Of a DNA stretch of 64,000 bases, positions 52,183-60,057 are shown piece by piece. The notes below the pieces were generated by a model. It was given only the letters and a program-made list of their open reading frames with translations. It was not told where the DNA came from and did no database searches. Source of the stretch: Bryobacterales bacterium. GTDB taxonomy: Bacteria; Acidobacteriota; Terriglobia; Bryobacterales; Bryobacteraceae. How positions within the stretch are numbered: the first letter of the stretch is position 1; the number at the start of each line of letters is the position of its first letter. The position numbers and the translations under genes were made by a program. The stretch lies in the NCBI GenBank assembly GCA_020852175.1, contig JADZBH010000012.1:124001-188000 (forward strand). Direction: 5' to 3'.

Positions 52183-52364
52183 GGGGATCTGCCTGAGCTA
52201 CTCGATTAAGGCGGCATAAAGACGAATACGGCGAAGGCCGATCCGCCTGCATCCGTCATTTCGGGCCGGTTCCCGCCGGACAGCGTAACGATTCGCCGGA
52301 GCGTATCGCCTTTTCCTGCGGCATTCCGTTTAGTATGCTGTAGGAGCGTCGAGGCACAGAAACT

Positions 52365-53702
52365 ATGTCCGCAATTGGTAAGCCGCAGCCGAGTATCCCA
52401 GAGGCGGGTCAACCGCCGGTTCCCGCAGCGCCGGCGCCTCCGGAGGGAGGTGGCGCGGGTAAATGGATCGCCGGGTTGGTCCTGCTGGCGCTCATCGCGG
52501 GCGGCGCCTATCTTTGGCAGCGCAGAGGCGAGGCGGCCAAACAGCAGGCGGCAACCATCACGCTTGTGCGGACCGCCAAGGTGGAGACCGGCAATCTGGA
52601 ATCCACGATGCGGTTGACGGGGCAGACCTCGTCGCTCAAATCGGTTAACGTGATCGCGCCCAAGCTGACCGGTCCCGAATCGGGCCGGGAGTTAATTATC
52701 CTCTTCATGGTTCCCTCGGGCACGCGCGTGAAGTCGGGGCAGGTGGTGGCGCGCATCGACGGACAGTCCTTGAAAGATCACGTCGACGACGTGAACGACG
52801 ATGTGCAAAAGGCCGATTCCGACATTCGCAAGCGCAAGGCCGAGCAGGCGATCGACTTTGAAAACCTGATGCAAACGGTGCGCGTGGCCAAGGCGACGCT
52901 GGACAAGGCGACCCTGGAGCGCAAAGGCGGCGAGACGCGCACGGTGATCGACCAGGAGTTGTTGAAACTCTCCGAGGAGGAGGCCGAGGCGCAATACCGC
53001 GAGCGTTTGAAGGACATCGATCAGAAAAAGATCGTCCATGCGTCGGAGTTGAAGATCCTGGAGTTCACCCGCGACCGGCACACGCGCCACCGCGACAGGC
53101 ACGCGGCCGACGTGGAGAAGTTCACGATTCGCGCCACGATGGACGGTCTGGCGGTTTCCCAGCCGATTTTCCGCAGCGGCGAGTGGGCCACCATCCAGCA
53201 GGGCGATCAGGTGTACCCCGGCCAGTTGTTCATGAAGATTGTCACGCCGGAGAAGATGCAGGTGGAGGCCACCATCAATCAGACCGAAAGCGAGCACTTC
53301 CGCGTGGGCCAGCAGGCGCGCGTGGGCATTGACGCTTTCCCCGGCCTGACCCTGCCAGGCAAGATTTACAGCATCAGCGCCATCGCCGCCGGAGGCTTCC
53401 GGCAGAACAACTACATCCGCACCATCCCGGTGCGCATTGAGATCGACGGCAGCGATCCGCGCCTGATCCCGGATCTCTCCGGAAGCGTCGATGTAATTCT
53501 CGGCAATCTGGCGAACGTCACCAAGATCCCGCGCGCCGCCCTGCAGGGCGGCGACGGCTCCAACTTTGTCTATGTGAAGAAGGGCCAGGGCTGGGAGCGG
53601 CGTCCAGTGACGCTGGGCGCCTCCAACGCGACGCACATCGCCGTGGAGAGCGGCGTGAACGCCGGCGAGGAAGTGGCGCTCGAACGGCCGCGTAACATCT
53701 GA
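52365..53702 (+). CDS. HlyD/RND-type periplasmic adaptor protein
   Basis: 445 residues. Residues 31-50 (WIAGLVLLALIAGGAYLW) form the single membrane anchor after a Pro-rich start. A barrel-sandwich half (VIAPKLTG, GTRVKSGQVVARIDG) is followed by an alpha-hairpin with coiled-coil character (about 130-220). The returning half reads FTIRATMDGLAVSQPIF, then QVEATINQTESEHFRVGQQARV is the beta-barrel. Adaptors of this kind link an inner membrane pump to an outer membrane channel. No pump or TolC-like gene follows, so it is an orphan adaptor here. The 182 nt upstream hold no gene. Confidence 0.88.
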   Translation: MSAIGKPQPSIPEAGQPPVPAAPAPPEGGGAGKWIAGLVLLALIAGGAYLWQRRGEAAKQQAATITLVRTAKVETGNLESTMRLTGQTSSLKSVNVIAPKLTGPESGRELIILFMVPSGTRVKSGQVVARIDGQSLKDHVDDVNDDVQKADSDIRKRKAEQAIDFENLMQTVRVAKATLDKATLERKGGETRTVIDQELLKLSEEEAEAQYRERLKDIDQKKIVHASELKILEFTRDRHTRHRDRHAADVEKFTIRATMDGLAVSQPIFRSGEWATIQQGDQVYPGQLFMKIVTPEKMQVEATINQTESEHFRVGQQARVGIDAFPGLTLPGKIYSISAIAAGGFRQNNYIRTIPVRIEIDGSDPRLIPDLSGSVDVILGNLANVTKIPRAALQGGDGSNFVYVKKGQGWERRPVTLGASNATHIAVESGVNAGEEVALERPRNI

Positions 53703-53721
53703 TAAGCGCACCGCGGCGCGT

Positions 53722-54399
53722 TTATCTTCCGGCCGTCTGTTCGGCGGCCAGGCCCTGCGTTTCAAATTCAAAGACGGTTCCGGCGGCGGCCACCTGCACC
53801 CGGCCGGGGCCCAGATGGCGTCCCTGGCTCGCGAAGAACACGGCGCCATCGGTGGATTCGCCCGGTTTCAGTTTCACCGTGACGAAGACGATGGCCGAAG
53901 CGGCGGCGGCGGCTTTGATCTTGGTGGAGGTCATCTCGGCCATCAGCGCCTGGCGGCGGGCCTCGTAACCGTTGGTGGCCTTCAGACGGTTGAAGCCGTA
54001 GAGCCCCATTTCATACGTGGCGACCAGCTTGATGGCGTCGTCGCGTCCACCGCGTGAAATAAAGCGTTCCACCACGCTACGGGCCGGCGTGGCGCGAAAA
54101 TGCGCGTTGTCCTTACCGGTGAACTCGAAGTCCTCCGGCCGCATGATCCAGGTTTGTTTGCTTCCGTTGGAGACGGCCACCTGGATGACGGAGTAATCCC
54201 TGACGGTCACCGGCAAGTGTGCGAACATGATGGTGACCCCGTTGCGGGTTTGCGTCAAATAGCGTAAACCATTGGATTCAAACTCAATCACTTGGCCGAA
54301 AGCAGCGGCCAGCAACGCGGCGCCCGCCAGACACAGCGCCGCGCGTACCGGTGCCTGCCACCGGCCGCGTGCGGCTTGTCTGCCTGAACGCGCCCTCAT
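53722..54399 (-). CDS. Secreted protein of unknown function
   Basis: 225 residues. A basic start and hydrophobic stretch (AALCLAGAALLAAAFGQ) form a signal peptide or anchor. The mature part has strand-like segments (VIEFESNGLRYLTQTRNGVTIMFA, DYSVIQVAVSNGSKQTWI, FVTVKLKPGESTDGAVFF) that suggest an immunoglobulin- or beta-sandwich fold in the periplasm. The pattern NGVTIMFAHLPVTVRDY may mark a family specific to Acidobacteria. No function is recognised. It lies between the adaptor and pckA genes, convergent with the first and divergent from the second. Confidence 0.7.
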   Translation of the reverse strand: MRARSGRQAARGRWQAPVRAALCLAGAALLAAAFGQVIEFESNGLRYLTQTRNGVTIMFAHLPVTVRDYSVIQVAVSNGSKQTWIMRPEDFEFTGKDNAHFRATPARSVVERFISRGGRDDAIKLVATYEMGLYGFNRLKATNGYEARRQALMAEMTSTKIKAAAAASAIVFVTVKLKPGESTDGAVFFASQGRHLGPGRVQVAAAGTVFEFETQGLAAEQTAGR

Positions 54400-54430
54400 A
54401 ACTAAATCATAGACCGGGCTTGACCAAAAT

Positions 54431-56032
54431 ATGATGCAGAACGTCGGAGTAAAACCTTCCCGCCACGGATTGACCGGCCACGGCCTGCGGAATTGGGACG
54501 TGGCCTATTGGAATCTGGGGACGGCGAAGCTTGTCGAAGCAGCCATCCAACGGCATGAAGGGGAACTGGCCAACACGGGCGCGCTGGTCGTGCGCACGGG
54601 CCATTTCACGGGCCGTTCGCCCAAGGACAAGTACATTGTGCGCGACGCCGCCACGGAGAACACCATCGCCTGGGGCAGCGTGAACCAACCGATGGCGCCG
54701 GAAAAGTTCGCCGGGCTGTACGAAAAACTGCTGAGCTTCTGGCAGGGCCGGACCCTGTTCGTGCAGGATTGCCTGGCCGGGGCCGATCCGGCGCACCAGA
54801 TCAAGGTGCGCGTGATCACCGAGTCTGCGTGGCATTCCCTGTTCGGGCGGCAGTTGCTGATCCGGACGCCGTACGAAGAGTTGCAGGATCAGGCGCCGGA
54901 CTTCACCATCATGTTCGCGCCCACGTTCCAGGCCCGCCCGGAGCACGACGGCACGCATTCGGGCACGGTGATCGCCATTCACTTCACCGAACGCCTCGTG
55001 TTGATCGCCGGCACCATGTATGCGGGCGAGTTGAAGAAAAGCGTGTTCACGATTCTGAACCACCTGCTGCCGGACCGCGGCGTGTTGCCGATGCACTGTT
55101 CGGCCAATGTGGGGCCGGAAGGCGATGTGGCGCTCTTCTTCGGGCTCTCCGGAACGGGCAAGACCACGCTGTCGGCCGACGCGGCGCGCGGACTGATCGG
55201 CGACGATGAGCACGGATGGTCGCCCGGCGGCGTATTTAACTTCGAAGGCGGCTGCTATGCCAAGTGCATTCGTCTGAGTCAGAAGCACGAGCCGCAGATC
55301 TGGAACGCGATCCGGTTCGGGACGGTGCTGGAGAACGTGGTGCTGGACGCCGACCGGCGCAATTGCGACTACGGCTCCGACGAATTCACCGAAAACACGC
55401 GCGCGGCGTACCGGATCGAGTTCATCGGCAATGCCGTGATCCCGAGCCTGGGCGGCCATCCGCGGAACATTCTCTTCCTGGCGGCGGATGCCTTCGGCGT
55501 GCTGCCGCCCATCGCGCGGCTGACGCCGGAACAGGCGATGTTTCACTTCCTCAGCGGCTACACGGCGAAGCTGGCGGGCACCGAGCGCGGACTGGGCAGC
55601 GAGCCCGCGGCGACCTTTAGCGCCTGTTTCGGCGAACCGTTTCTGCCGCGTCCGGCGCAGGTGTACGCCGGAATGCTGGGCCGGATGATGCGCGAGCACA
55701 AAGTGAACTGCTGGCTGGTGAATACCGGCTGGGTGGGCGGCGCGTATGGAACGGGTGAGCGGATGAGCCTGCCCTACACGCGTGCCATGGTGAACGCGGC
55801 CATCGCCGGGCAACTGGACGGCGTGGAGAGCGAACCGCACCCGGTCTTTGGCGTGCAGACGCCGAAGCGGTGCCCGGGCGTGCCTGCCTCGCTGCTGGAT
55901 GCGCGGTCGCAGTGGACCTCGCCGGAGGCCTACGACGCGGCGGCGCTGGATCTGGCGCGCCGGTTCCAGCAGAATTTCAAGAAGTTCGGCGCGGTGGACG
56001 CTGCCATTGCCGGCGCCGGTCCGAGGGTGTAG
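54431..56032 (+). CDS. pckA: Phosphoenolpyruvate carboxykinase (ATP)
   Basis: 533 residues, the normal length. GLSGTGKTTLSAD near residue 238 is the kinase-1a P-loop, followed by GDDEHGWSPGGVFNFEGGCYAK with the kinase-2 and metal-binding residues. TGRSPKDKYIV near residue 60 is the oxaloacetate-binding RSPKD motif, and RIEFIGNAVIPS lies further on. It converts oxaloacetate and ATP to phosphoenolpyruvate, CO2 and ADP in gluconeogenesis. It stands alone; a gluconeogenic step fits growth on acids from polysaccharides. Confidence 0.96.
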   Translation: MMQNVGVKPSRHGLTGHGLRNWDVAYWNLGTAKLVEAAIQRHEGELANTGALVVRTGHFTGRSPKDKYIVRDAATENTIAWGSVNQPMAPEKFAGLYEKLLSFWQGRTLFVQDCLAGADPAHQIKVRVITESAWHSLFGRQLLIRTPYEELQDQAPDFTIMFAPTFQARPEHDGTHSGTVIAIHFTERLVLIAGTMYAGELKKSVFTILNHLLPDRGVLPMHCSANVGPEGDVALFFGLSGTGKTTLSADAARGLIGDDEHGWSPGGVFNFEGGCYAKCIRLSQKHEPQIWNAIRFGTVLENVVLDADRRNCDYGSDEFTENTRAAYRIEFIGNAVIPSLGGHPRNILFLAADAFGVLPPIARLTPEQAMFHFLSGYTAKLAGTERGLGSEPAATFSACFGEPFLPRPAQVYAGMLGRMMREHKVNCWLVNTGWVGGAYGTGERMSLPYTRAMVNAAIAGQLDGVESEPHPVFGVQTPKRCPGVPASLLDARSQWTSPEAYDAAALDLARRFQQNFKKFGAVDAAIAGAGPRV

Positions 56033-56047
56033 GCGCGAGTCCTGGTT

Positions 56048-56788
56048 TCAGACGCCCCGCATATAGGCGGCGGTTACTTCGGCGGCCGGACCGAGCATGC
56101 GGATGCGGCCGTGATCGAGCCACAACGCGTCGTCGCAGAACTCGCGCACGGTGCCCATGCTGTGGCTGGCGAGCAGAATGGACTTGCCCTGTTCCCGGAA
56201 CTCGCGGATGCGGCGGAGGCACTTCTGTTGAAAATCCTCGTCGCCGACGGCGATCATCTCATCCACCACGATGACGTCCGGATCGAGTTCGACGGCGATG
56301 GCGAAGGCCAGACGCATGACCATGCCGGAGGAGTAGGTGCGTACAGGATCGTCGAGCGCCGATTCGAGACCGGAAAACGCGGCGATGTTGGGAGCGAACT
56401 GCTCGATGCGGGCGCGGGTGAAGCCGATCAGCGCGGCGTTCAGCTTGAGGTTTTCATGGCCGCTCAAGTCGGGGTGGAATCCCGCGCCAAGATCGAGCAC
56501 GCTCGACAGGCGGCCGCGCACGATCACCTCGCCTTCATCGGGTTCGGCGACCCGCGTGGCCAGGCTGAGCAGCGTGCTCTTGCCCGCTCCGTTGGGGCCG
56601 ATCAGGCCGAGGCTGCGCCCGTGCTGGACGGTGAAGCTTACGTTGTCCAGGGCGTGGAACTGGCCCGCGCCGGAACGGCGCCAGCGTCCGGCAAGCTGGC
56701 GGAACACCTCCAACGCCAGCATACGCCGGCCGGAGCCTCGGGCGAATGTCTTGGAGACGTTCTGGAATTCGATGGCGGCGGGAGGCAT
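56048..56788 (-). CDS. ABC transporter ATP-binding protein for polysaccharide export (Wzt/TagH type)
   Basis: 246 residues from ATG 56788; the frame is open further upstream only inside the permease gene. Walker A GPNGAGKST, signature YSSGMVMRLAF and Walker B VIVVDEMIAVGDEDFQ, the last typical of the O-antigen and teichoic-acid exporters. No C-terminal sugar-binding domain follows, so it resembles the KpsT/TagH/short Wzt type. The start overlaps the permease stop by 1 nt. It powers export of a lipid-linked polymer made by the nearby enzymes. Confidence 0.93.
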   Translation of the reverse strand: MPPAAIEFQNVSKTFARGSGRRMLALEVFRQLAGRWRRSGAGQFHALDNVSFTVQHGRSLGLIGPNGAGKSTLLSLATRVAEPDEGEVIVRGRLSSVLDLGAGFHPDLSGHENLKLNAALIGFTRARIEQFAPNIAAFSGLESALDDPVRTYSSGMVMRLAFAIAVELDPDVIVVDEMIAVGDEDFQQKCLRRIREFREQGKSILLASHSMGTVREFCDDALWLDHGRIRMLGPAAEVTAAYMRGV

Positions 56789-57582
56789 CAGAGGTAGTCG
56801 TACACGCGATGCTTCAAGCGCTGGAAGACTGTCCATCCCAGTACGAAGACGATCAGGGAACTGGCGCCAAGTTTCGCCAGCAACGAAAACGCCGGCGCGC
56901 GGCCTTCCATGAGAATGTTGCGCGTGGCCTGTACAAGGGCGGCGATGGGGTTCAGCGAGTAGATGTCGGCGAAGGCGGGTTTGATCATCTCGCCGCCATA
57001 GAAAATCGGCACGAGCCAGAACAGAATGGTGTTCATCGACTCCACCACATAGCGCATGTCGCGGACATACACGTTCAGAGCCGAGGTGGCCAGCACCATG
57101 CCGATGATGAACAGAACATAGAAAACTCCGATCACGGGCAGCAGCGTCCAGTAGCGGTTCGGCATGAAGCCATAGGCGAACAGAAAAACCAGCAGCAGAG
57201 CGCATTGAATGAGAACGTGGAGCAGGTTCGACAGCACGCTGGCCACGGGAATGATTTCGCGCGGCACGGGCACCTTCTTGATGAGGGCCGTGTTCTCCAT
57301 CAGGCTGGCCGTACCCGTGGACCAGGCAAGCGCGAAGAAGTTATAGGGAATGATGCCGCACAGTACGAAAACGGGGAAAGCGCTCCGGCCCGTGGGAAAC
57401 ACCTGCGTGAAGACGAAGGTGAGCAGGCCCATCATGATGAGCGGATTCAGCAGGCTCCAGAAGATGCCGAGGGACATGTTGCGGTAGCGGCTGCGGAAAT
57501 CCTTGAGGACGAGTTCGCGCAAGGCAAACCCATATTCTCCATGCCAGCGCGCGCCCGGGTCCGGAGGCGATAGGTTGTCCAT
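56788..57582 (-). CDS. ABC-2 type polysaccharide export permease
   Basis: 264 residues with six membrane segments. LVLKDFRSRYRNMSLGIFWSLLNPLIMMGLL is the conserved start of ABC-2 polysaccharide exporters (Wzm, TagG, KpsM), split here as LKDFRSRYRN and SLGIFWSLLNPL. IPYNFFALAW and YVRDMRYVVESMN follow. It forms the channel for the ATPase encoded 1 nt downstream. It lies 11 nt after the epimerase gene, so the polysaccharide genes are probably one transcription unit. Confidence 0.93.
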   Translation of the reverse strand: MDNLSPPDPGARWHGEYGFALRELVLKDFRSRYRNMSLGIFWSLLNPLIMMGLLTFVFTQVFPTGRSAFPVFVLCGIIPYNFFALAWSTGTASLMENTALIKKVPVPREIIPVASVLSNLLHVLIQCALLLVFLFAYGFMPNRYWTLLPVIGVFYVLFIIGMVLATSALNVYVRDMRYVVESMNTILFWLVPIFYGGEMIKPAFADIYSLNPIAALVQATRNILMEGRAPAFSLLAKLGASSLIVFVLGWTVFQRLKHRVYDYL

Positions 57583-57593
57583 CCAGGATAATT

Positions 57594-58595
57594 TTACGCG
57601 GACTTTCCGGCGGCGCCGCCGGACAACTGCCCGCGTACCTGTTCTTCAATCCACCCGTAGGTGATGCTCAGGCCGTCTTCGAGCGAGATGGCCGGTTCCC
57701 AACCGAGAACCTTGCGCAGGAGCGTGTTGTCGGAGTTGCGGCCTCGAACGCCCATGGGACCGGGAACGTGGCGCAGTTTCACCTCGATGCCGGCGATACG
57801 GGCCACGATACGGGCCAGGTCGTTGATGCTGATCAGCCTGTCCTGGCCGAGGTTGAGCGGTTCCTGGAAGCCGGACTGCATCAGGCGGTAGAGACCTTCG
57901 ACGCAGTCGTCGATGTAGCAAAAGCTCCGCGTCTGCTCCCCGTCGCCCCAGATCTCGATCTCGTGCTCGCCGCTGAGCTTGGCGCGAGCCACCTTGCGGC
58001 ACAGCGCCGCCGGCGCCTTCTCGCGGCCGCCGTCCCAGGAGCCCAGCGGGCCGAAGATGTTGTGGAAGCGGACAACCCGGGTGTCGAGGCCGTAATCTTC
58101 CCTGTAGTGGTAGCACAGACGCTCGGTGATGAGCTTTTCCCAGCCATAGGCGTCCTGCGGCATGGCCGGGTAGGCGTCTTCTTCCCTGAGCGGGCTTACG
58201 TTCGCCTCGGTCTGCTTGAATTCGGGGTAGACGCAGGCCGAGGAGGTATAGAGCAGGCGCTTCACGCCGTTCACGCGCGCGGCCTCGATGGTGTGGAGGT
58301 TGATCAGCGCGTTGTTGTGAAGGATGATGCTGTGGTTGTTGGCGATGAATCCCATGCCGCCCATGTCGGCGGCCAGGGCATAGACGTCGTCGATGCCGGC
58401 GGTGGCGGCGCGGCAGGACTCGGCCTGGCGGAGGTCGGCCACAAGGAACTCATCGGCGTGGGAATCGGAATACTCGGGGTGCTTGAGATCGACGCCGCGA
58501 ACCCAAAAGCCGCGCTTCTTGAGGGAGGCCACCAGGTGATGGCCGATAAAGCCGCCCGCTCCGGTGACGAGGGCGCGTCCCGCCGGAGCGCTCAT
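57594..58595 (-). CDS. NAD-dependent sugar epimerase (GDP-mannose 3,5-epimerase-like)
   Basis: 333 residues from ATG 58595; longer starts lie inside the dehydrogenase gene. RALVTGAGGFIGHHLVASL is the NAD-binding Rossmann start, SSACVYPEF and YGWEKLITERLCYHY carry the Ser/Tyr-x3-Lys catalytic set, and AADMGGMGFIANNHSIILHNN is typical of GDP-mannose 3,5-epimerase-like proteins. Others of this pattern act on UDP-sugars. The start overlaps the UDP-sugar dehydrogenase stop by 4 nt, so both may act on one activated sugar acid. Confidence 0.9.
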   Translation of the reverse strand: MSAPAGRALVTGAGGFIGHHLVASLKKRGFWVRGVDLKHPEYSDSHADEFLVADLRQAESCRAATAGIDDVYALAADMGGMGFIANNHSIILHNNALINLHTIEAARVNGVKRLLYTSSACVYPEFKQTEANVSPLREEDAYPAMPQDAYGWEKLITERLCYHYREDYGLDTRVVRFHNIFGPLGSWDGGREKAPAALCRKVARAKLSGEHEIEIWGDGEQTRSFCYIDDCVEGLYRLMQSGFQEPLNLGQDRLISINDLARIVARIAGIEVKLRHVPGPMGVRGRNSDNTLLRKVLGWEPAISLEDGLSITYGWIEEQVRGQLSGGAAGKSA

Positions 58596-59980
58596 CCGGC
58601 CACCTGCTCGCGGGCAGCCCCGCTGGACGCCAAGGCTGTGTCGAAGCCTCGCCCGGCGCGTCCCGTTCCGGTGCCGAGCGTAAGGTAAGTACAGATCTCC
58701 TCGAATCCCTTCCCCTGGTAGAGCCGCCAGCAATCGATGAGCGTGATGCGGCCCTGCTCCCTGGCAAAGTCGGCCGGGGTGAGAGCGCGAAATTCGTCCG
58801 CGGCGGTCATCACCAGCACGACGGAGGAGGCGGCGATGGCCTCGGTCGAAGAGGAGGCGTACCGGACGCTATCGCCCAGTTCGCTTCTTGCTCCACCCAT
58901 GGCAAGAGGATCGTAGACGGTGACGGGAATGGACCGCCCGGCCAGGAACCGGGCCAGCGCGATGCCGGCGGACTCCTCCACGACGCCGGTTCCGGGCTTA
59001 TAACTGAGACCCAATACGCCCACCGGACCGGAGCCGGCAAGGTCGAGAACGAACTCGCCCAGGCGTTCCGTGTGGCGGCGGTTGGTGGCGTGCGTCGCTT
59101 CGGCGAGCACGGGTTCGGCGCCCAGGTGGCGCGCCATGGAGGCAAAAGCGATGTTGTCGCGGGGGAAGCAGGGCCCGCCGTAGCTGAGCGCGCCTTTCAA
59201 ATACTTCCTGCCGATGCGGGAGTCCAGGCCTATGGCCGATGTAACCACGTCCACGTCGGCGCCCTCCAGCCGTTCGCATACCGAGGCGAGCATATTGGCG
59301 TAGCTGATCTTCGTGGTGACATAGGTGTTCACGCTGATCTTGGCCAGCTCGGCGTTGACAAAGCTCATGCGCGCCGCGGGCGGCTTGTTGTCGCAGACGC
59401 GCTGATGGATGGATTCCAGCCAGGCTCCAGCCTTGGAGTCGGACTCGCCGATGAGGAGCATGTCCGGATTCAGCATGTCGCGGATCACGCTGCCCAGGGC
59501 TATGAACTCGGGGTTGTAGCAAAGGCCGAAGTCCACGCCACAACGCTTACCGGACAGCTCTTCAAGCAGGGGCAGGACATGATTGGCCGTGTGTCCCGGC
59601 ATGACCGTGCTGGAGACGACGACGAGATGATACCCGTTTTTCGTGCGCAGCGCCCGGCCTATGCCGCGGCAGACATCCAGAACGTAGTCGAGGCGGAAGG
59701 CGCCATCGGGACCGGAAGGAGTCGGGACAATGATAAAGGTGGCCGAGGTTTCGCGCACGGCGGATTCAATGTCCCCGGTGGCGCTCAGCCGTTCCCGGTT
59801 GCGCGCCATGTATTCGTCCAGCAGCGGCTCCTGAACGGGAGCCTGCCCCCGATTCACGGCATCCACGGCGGCCGGGTTCAAATCCACTCCGATCACGGAA
59901 AACCCTTTGTCCGCCAGTACGGCGGCCATCACCGCCCCCAATTTGCCCAACCCGGCAACTGACAAGGAACCACTAAACAT
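58592..59980 (-). CDS. UDP-glucose/GDP-mannose dehydrogenase family protein
   Basis: 462 residues. LSVAGLGKLGAVMAAVLADKG is the N-terminal NAD-binding start, VPTPSGPDG and YNPEFIALGSVI mark the family, and YGGPCFPRDN holds the catalytic Cys. The family oxidises a sugar nucleotide twice to the uronic acid, e.g. UDP-glucose to UDP-glucuronate. The end overlaps the epimerase gene. It is divergent from the glycosyltransferase gene, with an inverted repeat in between at 59991-60019. Confidence 0.93.
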   Translation of the reverse strand: MFSGSLSVAGLGKLGAVMAAVLADKGFSVIGVDLNPAAVDAVNRGQAPVQEPLLDEYMARNRERLSATGDIESAVRETSATFIIVPTPSGPDGAFRLDYVLDVCRGIGRALRTKNGYHLVVVSSTVMPGHTANHVLPLLEELSGKRCGVDFGLCYNPEFIALGSVIRDMLNPDMLLIGESDSKAGAWLESIHQRVCDNKPPAARMSFVNAELAKISVNTYVTTKISYANMLASVCERLEGADVDVVTSAIGLDSRIGRKYLKGALSYGGPCFPRDNIAFASMARHLGAEPVLAEATHATNRRHTERLGEFVLDLAGSGPVGVLGLSYKPGTGVVEESAGIALARFLAGRSIPVTVYDPLAMGGARSELGDSVRYASSSTEAIAASSVVLVMTAADEFRALTPADFAREQGRITLIDCWRLYQGKGFEEICTYLTLGTGTGRAGRGFDTALASSGAAREQVAG

Positions 59981-59990
59981 ACTCCGCTTA

Positions 59991-60019
59991 TTGTGGCACT
60001 TTCATCCGTGATGCCACAA
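59991..60019. repeat. Perfect inverted repeat between divergent polysaccharide genes
   Basis: TTGTGGCA (59991-59998) and TGCCACAA (60012-60019) form an 8-bp dyad with a 13-nt spacer, centred near 60005. It lies 11 nt upstream of the dehydrogenase start and 39 nt upstream of the glycosyltransferase start. An operator for a dimeric regulator is likely; an RNA hairpin is possible. Confidence 0.5.
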
Positions 60020-60057
60020 CAAGTGCAAGAGTTAGTAAAGAAATTCCGCAAGGTCGT

